A stretch of DNA of 64,000 nt from Silene latifolia (GCF_048544455.1 NC_133537.1:13143541-13207540); one strand, 5' to 3'; shown: positions 1-10,665, counted from the stretch's first letter. The notes: generated from the sequence alone by a model not told the origin. Translations and numbers: made by a program.

Positions 1-552
1 TTGGTTAAGAGGTGCCTAATTGATACAGGCGCCTACACAAACATCATGTTCAGGGAATGCTTCCTCAACCTCGGTCTGAAGATTGAGGACCTGAGTCCCT
101 GCACCAACCCACTGTACAACTTCTCTGGGGACGGCCTGGTACCCCTGGGGTCAATCAGGTTGCCGGTGATGTTCGGCGAGGCGAATGCGGCCAAGAACGT
201 TTTATCTGAGTTCGTGGTCATTGATGGTTCGTCCTCCTACAATGTTCTGATAGGCCGGGTTACTTTGAGCGAGGCCGATGCTGTAATGTCCATCCGGGCC
301 CTGACACTGATGTATGTCTCGGACCGGGGGGAGGCACAAAAGCTCGTCTCAAAGGACGAGAGAGACGAAATTATCAATGTCCAAATATCTGCTAGAGGGT
401 GTAACATGCAATCCCTCAAAGTGGCGAAGAAATCAGAGAAGGGGAAGAACCCATCCTTACGACAGGAGGGTGATCCGATGAGCACCAACAACGTCAGCAT
501 GGTCGAGGGAGCCGAGACCGAGCAAGTGGAGATTGACCCGGACGCACCGTGA
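1..552 (+). pseudogene. Retropepsin (aspartic protease) part of Retand-like pol
   Basis: The frame is open from the window edge, so the start is missing. The active-site motif D-T-G-A is at residues 8-11, within LIDTGAYTNIM, and the second conserved motif, here VLIGR, is near residues 82-86. In the family this protease cleaves the Gag-Pol precursor inside the virus-like particle. Downstream of about residue 110 the sequence becomes the low-complexity linker towards RT and ends at a stop at 552. Bases 553-716 probably carry the linker in broken frames. The copy is classed as a pseudogene because the rest of pol is disrupted. Confidence 0.8.
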
Positions 553-716
553 AGCGCGGTGTCGGCCTGGAGCCAAAGTTCGAGCCGACCTCCTAGACTG
601 CCGAGAAAGAACAAAGACGTCTTCGCGTACTCGGCCGCCGAGATGCCAGGCGTGAGCCGAGAGGTGATCGTTCACAAGCTGAACGTACTCTCCAACGCCG
701 CCTGTCAAGCGAGAAG

Positions 717-1559
717 ATGAGGAACTCCTCGGCCGAAAAGGATGACGCCATCAAGGCCGAGGTAGATAAACTATTAGAGGCGGGCTTTATCATGCCTTGT
801 ACTTACCCTGAGTGGCTAGCAAATGTTGTAATGGTGAAGAAGTCATCAGGGGGGTGGAGGATGTGTGTTGATTTTACAAATCTTAATAAAGCATGCCCTA
901 AAGATTGCTATCCCTTGCCTCGAATAGATAGTTTAATTGACGCAACGGCAGGCTACACTATCTTGAGCCCGCTAGACGCCTTCTCAGGATACCATCGGTA
1001 TTCATGGCCGAAGAAGACATGCCTAAGTGCGCATTCATCACCATACACGGCACATACATGTATAAAATGATGCCGTTCGGTTTGAAAAAACGCCGCGCAC
1101 TTACACTAGGCTGGTGACAAAGTGTTTCAAGATAAAAAAGGGCGAAACATCGAGGCTTACGTCGATGATGCTATTGTAAAAAGCAAGTCTGACAGCGAGC
1201 ACTTGGCCGACTTGAGCGAAACATTTTGTTCACTAAGGAAATACAAGATGAAACTTAACCCAATGAAATGCAACTTCGGTGCCCGGGCAGGTAAGTTCCT
1301 CGGCACTTGTCGGCGTCGGGGAATTGATGCCAATCCGGAGAAAGTCCAAGCAACATCTGGACCTACGGAGCCGAGGAATCGAGAAGAGGTTATGATGTTG
1401 ACCGGGAGGATGGCGGCTCTCGCCCGTTTCATCTCTCGGTCAACCGACAAGAGCACCCCATTCTTCAAAGTGTTGAAGGGGAATAAAGACTTCGGTGGGG
1501 AGGAACAGCACGACTTTTGGCAACCAAAGCTCATCTTCAAAAGCACCACATTGTGTTGA
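717..1559 (+). pseudogene. Reverse transcriptase domain, Retand-like, frameshifted
   Basis: Two blocks carry RT. Block 717-1070 has the fingers and palm motifs (VDFTNLNKACPKD, then SPLDAFSGYH, where the first catalytic Asp sits). Its frame is lost at about 1000, so the MPFGLK motif around 1068-1085 lies in another frame. Block 1122-1559 has the catalytic YVDD box (codons at about 1158-1169) and the thumb/connection region towards RNase H. The family copies the genomic RNA to cDNA. At least two frameshifts separate the pieces, so no active enzyme can be made from this copy. Confidence 0.85.
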
Positions 1560-1828
1560 AGACAGACTCACTATTGGTGACTAACCAAATCAGAGGAGAG
1601 TATGAGGCTCGAGACGACGGGATGGTAAGATACCTGGAAAGGGTAAAAGCTGACACCGCAAAATTGAAATCTTTCCAAATCCAATGCATCCCCAGGTCTG
1701 AGAACAACCGAGCCGACGCTCTCTCAAAACTTGCCAGTTCAAGCATCAAGAATGTCACCGAACGTCTTTGGTGGATATCGGGAATGCTAAAAGCATCACT
1801 GAGACCGTCGGCATGGTGGGAGACATAG
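1517..1828 (+). pseudogene. RNase H domain remnant of Retand-like pol
   Basis: The frame overlaps the end of the RT block and carries the C-terminal half of an RNase H domain: KTDSLLVTNQI, with the catalytic-type Asp, then ENNRADALSKLA, with the conserved Asp near the end. The first half of the domain appears to be deleted at the RT junction around 1500-1540, where DFWQPK runs directly into KAHLQKHHIVLKTDS. In the family this domain degrades the RNA strand of the RNA/cDNA hybrid and shapes the polypurine primer. It is truncated and probably inactive. Confidence 0.75.
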
Positions 1829-3056
1829 AAGCCGAGACAACGTGGATGACTCCGATAATGAAATACAAACTAACAAAAGAGTTACCGGAGGACCCCAGTC
1901 TCTCTCAAAAGATAAAGAGGATCGCCGCAAGGTACTTGGTGTTCGAAGGAGAACTATACAGAAGGTCCGTAATAAGACCACTTTTGAAATGTGTCGGCCC
2001 GGCCCGACGACGGGGCTCATCTTGTGAGAAATTCACGAAGGCATCTGTGGACATCACATGGGGGCAAGAACGCTAGCCCAAAAACCTCTCCGAGCCGGCT
2101 ACTTATGGCCTACCATGCTTGAGGATTCCAGAGTTAAGACCAAGAAGTGCAAGAACTGTCAGATGCATGCTCCGGTGATACACGCACCCTCCCGAGACTT
2201 ACAACCAGTACTTAGCCCCCTACCATTTGCACAGTGGGGGATGGATTTATTAGGGCCATTTCCGACGGCCTCCGGAGGAAGGAAGTACCTAATCGTCGCC
2301 GTTGATTACTTCACCAAATGGGTCGAAGCTGTCGCGGTACCTGCTAAGACCACGACGGCCGTAAGAAAGGTAATCTGGGAGAACATCATAACTCGTTTTG
2401 GGTTACCCCAAGTCATGGTATTTGACCACGGCCGAGAGTTTTGGAGTGACATGGTGATGAACTGGCTAGAAGAGCTCGGTATCAAATTTGCATACTCCTC
2501 CGTCCGCCACCCTCGCAGCAACGGGTGGCGGAAGCGCTAATAAAACAATCCTAAACGGGCTGAAAAAGAAGGTTGAAGATCTAAAGGGAAGGTGGGATGA
2601 TGAACTACCGGCGTCTGTGGTCCCTTAGAACCACGGAGAAAAAGAACGGGTACAGTCCATTCCACTTAGTCATGGGTCAAGCCGTCCCGCTAATGAGCAA
2701 AGAAAGTGCCGACATTGAACGGCAACCTTTAACCTGGGATCGAAAATGAGGAAGGCCTGAAAGCCTCCCTAGACCTGGTCGAAGAAAGCCGAGACACGGC
2801 ACGGCTTAACTTGGCAGTGTATCAAAACAGAATGAGAAGAGCCTACAACCGAAGGGTCCACAAAAGGGACTTAAGAGTAGGAGATCTAGTCCTAAGAAAG
2901 TCGGCCGCCACCAACAAAGGAAACATCCACGGCAACATGACGGCCAACTGGGAAGGACCCTACAAAGTGGTTGAAGAAATGAGGCCGGGTACATACCGGG
3001 CCGACAGACATGGAGGGAGTGCCTCTAATGAGCCACTGGAACACCGACAATCTTAG
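1768..3056 (+). pseudogene. Integrase of Retand-like pol, multiply frameshifted
   Basis: The N-terminal zinc-binding region is scattered over 1768-2160, with the Cys pair visible in KKCKNCQ. The core is in frame at 2058-2540: the first catalytic Asp in WGMDLLGPFP, the second in FDHGREF (family norm SDNGxxF, so the neighbouring residues have changed). The catalytic Glu region after HPRSNG has been shifted out of frame by small indels at about 2521-2540, and residues typical of the following helix continue in another frame to about 2620. The C-terminal GPY/F-type module is at 2811-3056 (RVGDLVLRK, then NWEGPYKV). The enzyme would insert cDNA into the genome; this copy cannot. Confidence 0.85.
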
Positions 3057-3214
3057 AAAATACTTCGTATAGCGGCGGAGGTGTCCGAGACCGTCGTGGG
3101 CACCCCAACGCTTGATTATATCTAATGAAGAATGTTCCAAGTTTTCTATCAAAATGAAGTGTCCCTCCCATAGTCATACCAAGATATTTACAACAGCAGT
3201 CAAAACGTAAACTC
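3057..3214 (+). other. Start of 3' non-coding region of the Retand-like element
   Basis: I see no ORF or RNA gene here. It joins the end of integrase to the tandem-repeat block. Confidence 0.5.
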
Positions 3215-3690
3215 GATCACCTCGGCCAAAGCTGCGGGTGACGAGGGAAACACGACTTGCCCCACAACAGTTGATCCAACATGCTTAGGAACGTATAAGT
3301 ACGGTTGAGAAACGCAAATCGGACGCCTCGGCCAGGCCGAGAGTGAAAGAGGAAGCGATCAACACGTCTACAGATACGAACGCTGTCGCGCCGTAACCCC
3401 GATTGCCTCGGCCAGACCGAGAGTGACGGGGACACAACGGTCGATACGCTAACATGTTCACAACGGCGGTTGCGAAACGCAAATCTGACCGCCTCGGGCG
3501 GTGGAGGAAGCGACCGACACGCCAACATGTTTAATAACGTTAAGTAAAGTTGAGATACGCATTCTAACGCGCTCGCCAAGCCGAAGGCAGAAACGGGAAA
3601 AAGCGCTCAATTAATAACGAAAAAAGACAACTCAGAAGAAAATGAGATAAAGACCTCGGCCAAGCCGGAGGCAAAATAAACAAACTCTTA
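3215..3690 (+). repeat. Degenerate tandem repeats in 3' UTR of Retand-like element
   Basis: About six units spaced roughly 80-105 bp apart share a core of the type GCCTCGGCCAGACCGAGAG followed by TGACGGG or AAGCGA. Cores begin near 3221, 3326, 3408, 3490, 3568 and 3652. The core can pair with itself (CTCGGCC.. with GGCCGAG). Tandem repeats in this position are known in Tat-lineage elements and can seed satellites. The units are too diverged to have expanded recently. Confidence 0.7.
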
Positions 3691-3959
3691 TTAAAGTATT
3701 CACAGGTAATATAAGAAAGAAGTCGACGGCCGTCCCCATTGGGATAGCCTAAACACAACCTACCAAGAGTTTACAAAAAGAGAAGGAACAGCAAAAGGTT
3801 ACAGACATAAGACATTACGTGCCAAAAGATGGCAGGGAGGAAAGGCTCAATAGTTGGCCCCGAACAGCACCGAAGCTATCCGAGATGCCAGGTGAATCGG
3901 TGACGACCGCCCGTCTCCCTATGCCGTTTTCGCTCGCCATCGCAGCGAAACGGCATCAC

Positions 3960-6398
3960 CATCGGTGGGCGACCGAGCCGACTTGGCGCCCTTCACCGCT
4001 TTGCCCTCTCGGCTTTCTCCCTGGCCGCCTTCACCTTTTCAAAGATGGGCCGCCTTCTTCGCACCTCCGGCGGCTTTCTTCGCCTCCGCCTCCTCTGTGA
4101 CCTTTTGCTCCGCAGCTGCCTCGCCTTATCATCAAGCGGTGGTCAAATTTTTGCCACGGGAAGGAGCCATCGGAAAGAGCTCTCGATTACTTCCCTGGTA
4201 GCTTCTTCGGCCTGGTCCGTGATTGGGCGCACATGTTAGGGATAACGTCAGTTTGGAGCGTCTCAATGTCCTCCTCCCTCTGGGCGAGGATTGACCTTGT
4301 GTTCCTGTGTGCCTTCGACTGAGCCAAATACAGAGACTTCCATTCTTCCCTCTTCTTAACAGCAAAGTCGAAAGCAGGCTGAAGCTTGTCCCGCTCCTCC
4401 CGCAGCCTCAACCTTGGCCCTCTCGGCTAGGACCGCCTTCTCAAGATCCTCCCGAGCTTTCGCTCGGCCGAGGAAATCATTTTCAGCGGCCGGAAGTCCT
4501 TCTTCGCCTTCTCGGCCTCTTGCTTAGAAGCATCAAGCTCAAGCCTAAGCCGTTCAAGCGCGCAGGAGCGACTTGACCATGACCTTTTCTTGCTCCATAA
4601 TATGAGCATCGGCCCACGCACCCACTTCGCCAAAGATCTTCCTAATCAAGGCGGGGAAGGCTTCGGGGAGGAGGAGACGACGGCAGCATTCTTATCACCC
4701 GTCTGCACATGCCGCTTCTGTAATAGCCATTCGTGAGGGACCGGTAGACGGCGGTTGATCTACAAAAATTCGGACAAAGCATCCATGTCAACATTTATTG
4801 ACATACGTAGAGCCTGTCATCGGGAACGCCTAATGAACCAGCTAAACCGAGCCACAGGTTAGATCTATACCAGGCTTGGCCTTCTTGGTTGGAGGACCCA
4901 TTTCTTTTGCCTAGGCCTAGTAGTAGTAGCAATGGCGGCAGCAGACGCCTGTCTCTTTTCTCTTACGTAAGAGAGGAGATTCCTCCGCAACGGTGACCTC
5001 CTCTTCGGCATCAACAACGACCACCACCTTCTCTTTTTGACCGCAGGATTGAAGGTTGAATCGAAGTTGACGCCGTCGCCGCCGTAGACGTTGTTCTTGG
5101 CTTTCGGCGCGGCACGCACGGCGATCTTCCTCTAAGCCGCCCCCGCATCCAAAACCTTCAACCGCGATCCATAAGGTCGTTTGGGGCTTGGCGGTCGCGA
5201 TCACGTGTCGCGGCCTTAGGATGCAAATCAACAACTTTCCCATCCTTGTCAAGTCCTAACCTCTTGAGGGTCTCGGCAGACAGTTCCGGGCCAAATCGGT
5301 CTGCAAAAGAGACAAAGCAGGAGTTAAGCAAAAGAAATGACACAAGTTCAAAAACAGAAGCATAAAAAGCAAAGATGGGCCTCACACCGACCCCACTCAC
5401 CCCGTTCGAGGGCCGGTATGAGGCCGACGTGGCAGAGCGACTCATCTGAAGAACGATCTGCGTCGGGGATCCATCCTTTCGGCGTCCCATCCCTCTCGGC
5501 CTCAAACAGCCTCATTGCCCGTTTTTCGTCCTCATTAAGAGGGACCTGTGTTGGCATCCATCTTAAGCTTACTCCGGGAGACGTATTTATCATGCTCCCC
5601 TTTGCTCTCGCACCGCAAATTGACGTGTGGTCTTTGGAAGGACCGAGGCGGCGGATAATCCTCCGGAACCTCAACGTACACCCACCGCCCCTCCGGTCCT
5701 TGCAAGACGTCGGCTGGTCACGGTGACGGCCCGGCTCGGTTTGTATGCTATACCATCCATGGCCGCCTAGGGTAGTTGGTTTGAGATGGTGGAGCCGGCG
5801 GAAGAGGTTCACCGTTGGGGCCTCCCCTTTGAAAAGACACAACCATACAAAACTAATAATCGTCCTGATGGCCAACGGATGGATGCGGTTGGGCCACGGC
5901 GACGTTCATCGCTTTAATAATGGCAACGACGTAGTCATTTAGAGGAAACCGGAGCCCATACTCCGGTGTGTCGATATATACGCCGATACAACCGGGGAGG
6001 GCAATGACGACCGACCCTCTTTAGGAATAACAATCTTATACTCCTCGCCGAAGGAGAAATGATGTTCAAAAAGTTCGAACTGAACAATCGGCGAACTTGT
6101 TCGTCAAGCACGATCAGGACCGATCTTACAGGCGTCGCCATGATCCAAGAGATGCGGCCTCTCTTCATCGGAATGAGTCCTTTCCTCATCATCACCATCA
6201 TCATCAACATCATCACCGTCATCATCAACATCATCACCATCATCCTCGAAATCCTCCAAATATTTTGGATCAATCTAAGGAGAAAGTGGTCTGGGACCCC
6301 CAACGGTTAACGGGGTGACAACCAAGTGCCTCCTCTTCATCATAGCGCGACGGGAGCCCCTGCGCAGGATTACTAGGTCCAAAGATCGCAGAAGACAT
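3960..6398 (-). pseudogene. Antisense ORF (aORF) of Retand-like element, decayed
   Basis: On the minus strand an ATG at 6398 opens a protein beginning MSSAIFGPS. A closely similar start is at 63867 in the second Retand-like element, which supports this ATG. Next come an Asp-rich acidic tract (about 6250-6180), then a region resembling the plant 'putative gypsy type transposon' family (PF04195-like: GLRFPLNDYVV, then NLFRRLHHLKP, about 5980-5780). A typical intron follows (5301-5400), then a domain starting DRFGPELSAETLKRLG, a basic linker, and a Glu/Lys-rich likely coiled coil (4633-4187) ending in Lys/Ala repeats near 3980. Function is unknown in the family. Frames are broken in several places, for example about 6050, 5700 and 5150. 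Confidence 0.65.
5301..5400 (-). other. Predicted spliceosomal intron in the antisense ORF
   Basis: Read on the minus strand, the donor is GTGAGT (from 5400), the interior is T-rich, and the acceptor is TCTTTTGCAG (ending at 5301). Removing these 100 bases joins PALER to DRFGPELS in one open frame, whereas reading through runs into a stop. Length, T-richness and both splice sites are typical of plant introns. No transcript evidence is available here. Confidence 0.7.
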
Positions 6399-6448
6399 GA
6401 CAACAAATACTTAATAAATAAAAATTGAAAAATTTGTTTGTTTACCTT

Positions 6449-6455
6449 GGAAAAG
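6449..6455 (+). promoter_or_regulatory. Polypurine tract before the 3' LTR
   Basis: The purine run GGAAAAG directly abuts the TG that starts the LTR. The second Retand-like element has GAAGAAAAA at the same place (minus strand, 63810-63818). Such tracts prime plus-strand DNA synthesis. Confidence 0.65.
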
Positions 6456-6572
6456 TGTTACACCGAGTAACGCTTTGAAGACTAGAGAGAAGTTTCGTCA
6501 AAGAAGGCTAGAGAGAAGAAATTTTTTTGAGAAAGTGAATTTTTGGCGGCCAAAATCGGGGCTAATCGCTTC

Positions 6573-6580
6573 TATTTATA
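6573..6580 (-). promoter_or_regulatory. Antisense TATA box in Retand-like LTR
   Basis: TATAAATA on the minus strand, preceded in that direction by CATGGGCTTTGCTC, lies 175 bp upstream of the antisense ORF start at 6398. The same box and spacing (about 160 bp) occur in the second element at 63697, so the arrangement is conserved. Confidence 0.65.
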
Positions 6581-7315
6581 GAGCAAAGCCCATGAAACAG
6601 ACCAATCAGGGCAAAGCCCATGAAGCGTCAACCAATCAACGCCGAGCCACGTGTCAAGCATGCAACCATGGAATGTCAATCGACAAACAGTTACAAAAAT
6701 TATTCAACACGCTTCTTGACAGAATGCCAATCAACGTATCTTATTCAACACGATCCTTGGTATCTACTTGCCAAACGGCCCATTTGCTCAACCGAGCTTG
6801 GCAAAGACTACCGGGGCAATCAAAGTACACGTGCACTCACAACCCTCGGTCTCGGCCAGCGCCATTTTCTTTTCCACATTTGATGCCCTTTACACATCCT
6901 TGTGGAGGGGGATACGGTACGCCCGAGCGAGAACCAAGCCGAGGAAGAAGAAGCCGGGGAAGAAATTTTTACTTGCGCAGAATACGCTCAACACTCATCG
7001 AAGGTCCATACCACGGCATAGACTACGCTGGGGGCAAATTGATGGGGCATATTCTGCACCCGCTGACCGAGTCAACATATTGAGCATGGTCAAAGATATC
7101 CACAGCAAGTCAACACCTTGGGCATAGTTGGCCTGTCACTTGGGTCTCGGCTAAGCAACTAGCCAGCCGGGATACACATCCGCGTACTCACATCCAAGAC
7201 CCCTCGGCATGGAGTCAACAGGGCCCGCCGGCCTGCCATGGGTCCCCCGGCCGAGGGTAGAACAGTCTTTCCACCTGCTAGCCACTTGGCCACTACGTGA
7301 CAAAAGGTGAAAGTC

Positions 7316-7323
7316 TATAAATA
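7316..7323 (+). promoter_or_regulatory. Sense TATA box of Retand-like LTR
   Basis: TATAAATA in an AGTC-TATAAATA-CTCC context, about 290 bp before the LTR end. It is conserved in the second element (62916-62923, minus strand). It would start the genomic transcript at about 7345-7350. Confidence 0.7.
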
Positions 7324-7607
7324 CTCCTCAACCCTCATTGAGGAAAGGATCCGAAAATAATCAACTAAACACACTAATCTGGTATAAACTCCCTTATCTC
7401 TCTATAATATACTTTGTGCCAAGTAACACACAACTTAATCCCCTTTAAGTTTACTGACTTGAGCGTCGGAGTGAGTTCGCTCGGTGCCAAGCCGAGCCCT
7501 CAGTTTGTTCATTGTTTCAGGAGAGGCCGAAAGGAAGAGTCAAGCAAAGTCATCATTCTACAAGCTTACGTGGTAACAAATCCTGCTCCGGAATTACACC
7601 CGGAACA

Positions 7608-7676
7608 CTTATGTTTTTTTTTTGGAATTATAAATAAGTTAATTACCACGTTGCAACGCACGAGCATTCAAACTAG
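7608..7676 (+). mobile_element. Helitron 3' terminus fragment
   Basis: The sequence ends in a partly decayed short hairpin around TTGCAACGC, then CATTCAAA, then CTAG followed by T, the signature of a Helitron 3' end. Almost the same sequence recurs at 10600-10665 with an intact stem. The Retand-like LTR abuts it at 7607. Confidence 0.6.
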
Positions 7677-8083
7677 TATATATATAAAAGAGAGTTTTTT
7701 CGAGCGATCTGAGAGCGTCCACATCATCAAAAATAAATTTAGGAAAGTATAATTTTTGATGTAAAAAATAAAGTGGAATATCTTTTAGTTATTATAATAT
7801 GTATATATAGATTTCCTAAATTATATTCAAGTGATATTTCCAATTTTTATATCAAACTGTTACATTTCATTTGGCAAAAAAATATCGTTAAAAAAATATG
7901 AAAATAATATAATTAGCTTTGTGTTGAAAAATGCTATCATTAGAGTATAAATTTCATATTATTTGCACATATTAAAGATGGTGTACTTCTTAATATGTAA
8001 AATTGTGTACTTTTTAGTATGTTTTATCCCACATTGGAAAATAAGTAGGTGTGGTGAATATACTACATATAAATAGTAGAATT

Positions 8084-8135
8084 GTCTCACATCGAAAGAT
8101 TAGTATAAGGTGATGTGATCCTATGATTATAAATA
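8084..8135 (+). promoter_or_regulatory. snRNA-type promoter-like module (USE plus TATA)
   Basis: GTCTCACATCG (8084-8094) is one base off the plant snRNA upstream sequence element RTCCCACATCG and is followed after 33 bp by TATAAATA (8128-8135). About 33-34 bp is the spacing known for plant Pol II snRNA genes. No snRNA sequence follows. Confidence 0.5.
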
Positions 8136-9080
8136 GGATGCATATTTAGAACTTATGTATTCACCCAAAAATTTTGGAGTCTCATAAATATTGTTTTAAA
8201 GAGCTCTTAAGATTTTCTATCATTATCTACGATATGATATAAAAAATAAAGTGGAAATCGTTGGGAACTACCCGGGAAAGAGTTAAGAACATAAACAAGA
8301 AAATCAAAAAATAGCTAAAGGTTTTATTAATGGTAGTCTCCTGACACAATACAAAACTAAAGATTTTACTAATGGTTGTTCTGAATGCAGTAATAGAGCG
8401 TTAATGAGTCGCTATATATACGATGTAGAGATCCATATCTAATGATCGATACTAAGTGGTTTTACCTTCAAAGAAATATAATATGTTTACAATAGTGGTT
8501 TTTTAAGAAGAGACATGTATTTCTTGGTATGGTATATCTTTCATATTGAAAAATAATGTAGGCATTATGAACATACTACGTCTAAATAATTAAATTATGT
8601 ATCTCACATGGAAATAATAGTATACGGTAGGGTGATTTTATAAATATAAATATGAGACATCCTTGAAACTTGGTATTAATCCAAAATTTTTTGATATAAA
8701 AGATATAGACTTTTTAATATGTTATATGTCCCACATTGAAAAATAATGTAGATGTTGTGAATATATTATGTAGAAATAATAGAAATGTCCCATATATATA
8801 CATTTTCTATATTATATTAAAGTGATGTTTATAATTTTGATACAAAAACTTTATATTTTATTTGAAAAAAAAGTATCGTATAAAAATTATATAATTAGAT
8901 TGTGACAAAAAAATGCTATCATTAGAGTGTATATTGTATTGTATTGTATTTTCTCATTATTAAATCGGGTTGATGTTAAAGTAGGTGCAAAAAAAAAAAT
9001 GGTGTACTTAGTATGTTATTTGTCCTACATTGAAAAGTAACGTAAGTGTGGTGAATATACTATGTATAAATATTAGAATT

Positions 9081-9132
9081 GTCCCACATCGGAAGATTAC
9101 CATAAGGCATGGTGATCTTATGATTATAAATA
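9081..9132 (+). promoter_or_regulatory. snRNA-type promoter-like module with perfect USE
   Basis: GTCCCACATCG (9081-9091) matches the plant USE consensus exactly; TATAAATA begins 33 bp after it (9125-9132). A half-site pair (GTCCTACATTG at 9022, TATAAATA at 9065) precedes it in tandem. No recognisable snRNA follows. Confidence 0.55.
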
Positions 9133-10467
9133 GAAGTCATAACCCAAAATCTTTTGATTCCCTTAAGTATTGTCAGAGATAACTCTTAAAAGAGTTTGTA
9201 TTACTGTCTCTACAATAATGATTTCTAACCTAAGTTAATGTTTGGAAATTTTTTTAGTTATTATAATATATACTATGTATTTCTTATTTTATATTCAAGT
9301 GATTTTTCTTAATTTTTATATAAAAACTTTTAATTTCATTTGAAAAATAATGTCGGTAAAAAACTTATGAAAATAATATTATTAGATTCATGGTAAGAAA
9401 TGCTATCATTAGAGTATATATAGATTTCATATAATTTGCACATATTAAAGATGGTGTATTTCATAGTATGTTATATCTCCCACATTGAAAAATAATATAG
9501 GTGTGATAAATATACTACATATAAAAAATAGAATTTTCCCACATCGAAATATAGCATAAAGTGGGTGATTCTATGAGCATCCTTGGAACTTAGGCATCAA
9601 CCCAAAATCTTTTGAGTCGCTTAAGTATTGTCTTAAAGAGCTCTTAAAAGTTTATATCATTATATTTTCTACCTATAGATTTTATATGTTCCATATGGAA
9701 AAATAATGTAGGTGTGGTAAATATACTATGTTTAAATAATATAATTAGAATTGTGTTAAAAAATATTCTATCATTAGAGTATATGTTCTTATCATTTGCA
9801 CATATTTTAATTATGATAAAAAAAAAAATAGAAAACAAACATCCATGGTAGCATGTGTAATCTATCAAAGTTCAAGGTTACCATGAGAAATTTCCAATAT
9901 TATAATGATATAGTTAATTAAATTTGCATTTAAAAGAGAGATATCCGTACCATTAAAACAATAAAGGGGGTATTATTTTTTAATTGTTATTTTATTGCCA
10001 CGTCATCAAACTTAACGTTCATTTAACAACCTTTACATTAGGGGGTACCATGGGCAAAAAAATGGAACCTCAAGGGTACCATAGGCAGATTTTTAAAAGT
10101 AGAGGTAACATGGAAAATCTAACAAAATTAAGGGGTACCATGGGAAATTTTCCTATCTCAATTATGTTAAATTTTTTTTGAAAAAAACAACGTACAAATA
10201 TTAATGGAAAGTACTTGATCGTATTATTAAATTTAAATATAACTATTAGATATAATGAGTAGCAATTGTCTGTATTCGGTATTCGAGATCTGGTTGGATG
10301 TCGAACTAAGTGCAAAAAAGATGGTATAATTCTGAGTATGTTATTTGTCCCACATTGAAAAATAATGCAGGTTTGATAAATATATATTACGTATAAATAT
10401 TAGAATTGTCCCACATCAGAAAAAAAATCCAATTTTTGTGAATATATTACTTATAAATAGTAGAATT

Positions 10468-10519
10468 GTCTCATATCGAAAGATTAGTATAAGGTGAGGT
10501 GATTATATGATTATAAATA
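10468..10519 (+). promoter_or_regulatory. snRNA-type promoter-like module (diverged USE)
   Basis: GTCTCATATCG (10468-10478) is followed after exactly 33 bp by TATAAATA (10512-10519), the same geometry as at 8084 and 9081. Confidence 0.45.
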
Positions 10520-10599
10520 AGAGTTAACCCACGTATATATTAATCTTTTATTTTTTTTTGAAAGAGATATTTTAATAATATGTAAACATTAAACGCTTA

Positions 10600-10665
10600 T
10601 AACGTTTTTTTTTGCATTATAAATAAGTTAATCACCCCGTTGCAACGCACGGGCATTCAAACTAG
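10600..10665 (+). mobile_element. Helitron 3' terminus with intact hairpin
   Basis: CCCGT (10636-10640) pairs with ACGGG (10649-10653) around the loop TGCAACGC. Then come CATTCAAA and the terminal CTAG at 10662-10665, followed by T. This is the standard Helitron 3' structure. The 5' TC end was not located. Confidence 0.65.

Larger units (their letters stand above)
1..7607 (+). mobile_element. Retand-like (Tat lineage) Ty3/gypsy retrotransposon, 3' part
   Basis: The order protease, RT, RNase H, integrase, long 3' non-coding region with tandem repeats, antisense ORF and LTR is that of the Tat/Retand branch of Ty3/gypsy elements. The 5' LTR, gag and start of pol lie before the window. Pol is broken by many frameshifts and stops, so the copy is dead, but the 3' LTR is well preserved and ends in CA at 7607. 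The lineage call rests on RT motif style (NKACPKD, YVDD) and the antisense ORF; no tree could be built. Confidence 0.85.
6456..7607 (+). repeat. 3' LTR of Retand-like element (1152 bp)
   Basis: It begins TGTTACACC after the polypurine tract and ends CACCCGGAACA, so both ends share the short inverted repeat TGTT...AACA. The second Retand-like LTR (62634-63809, 1176 bp, minus strand) aligns along its whole length, confirming both boundaries. It contains TATA boxes in both directions. The 5' partner lies outside the window, so the target-site duplication cannot be checked; the bases after the LTR are CTTAT. Confidence 0.85.
7740..10530 (+). repeat. AT-rich degenerate tandem array with USE+TATA modules
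   Basis: Long units of mixed completeness repeat. Each has an AT-rich part (GCTATCATTAGAGTATA is a landmark at about 7932, 8915, 9400 and 9765) and then one or two modules of CCCACATTG/CCCACATCG followed about 31-33 bp later by TATAAATA. Landmarks of the second part recur at 8026, about 8540, 8722, 9022, 9476, about 9687 and 10347. No ORF of note is present. The units may be interior sequence of the Helitron whose ends flank the region, which I infer from position only. Confidence 0.7.

Noticed and set aside
6059..6318. His-rich or Ile-rich plus-strand ORFs at the CATCAT tract
   Set aside because: They are the complement of the Asp-rich tract of the antisense ORF; the minus-strand frame is the one conserved in order with the rest of that protein.
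6422..6435. AAATT/AATTT hairpin about 20 nt before the first Retand-like LTR as a further case of the pre-PPT hairpin
   Set aside because: AT-only stem in AT-rich DNA, loop GAAA not GRGGAC, and not found in the second Retand-like element.
8084..10519. Real snRNA genes downstream of the USE/TATA modules
   Set aside because: No U1, U2, U4, U5 or U6 core sequence recognised after any TATA box.
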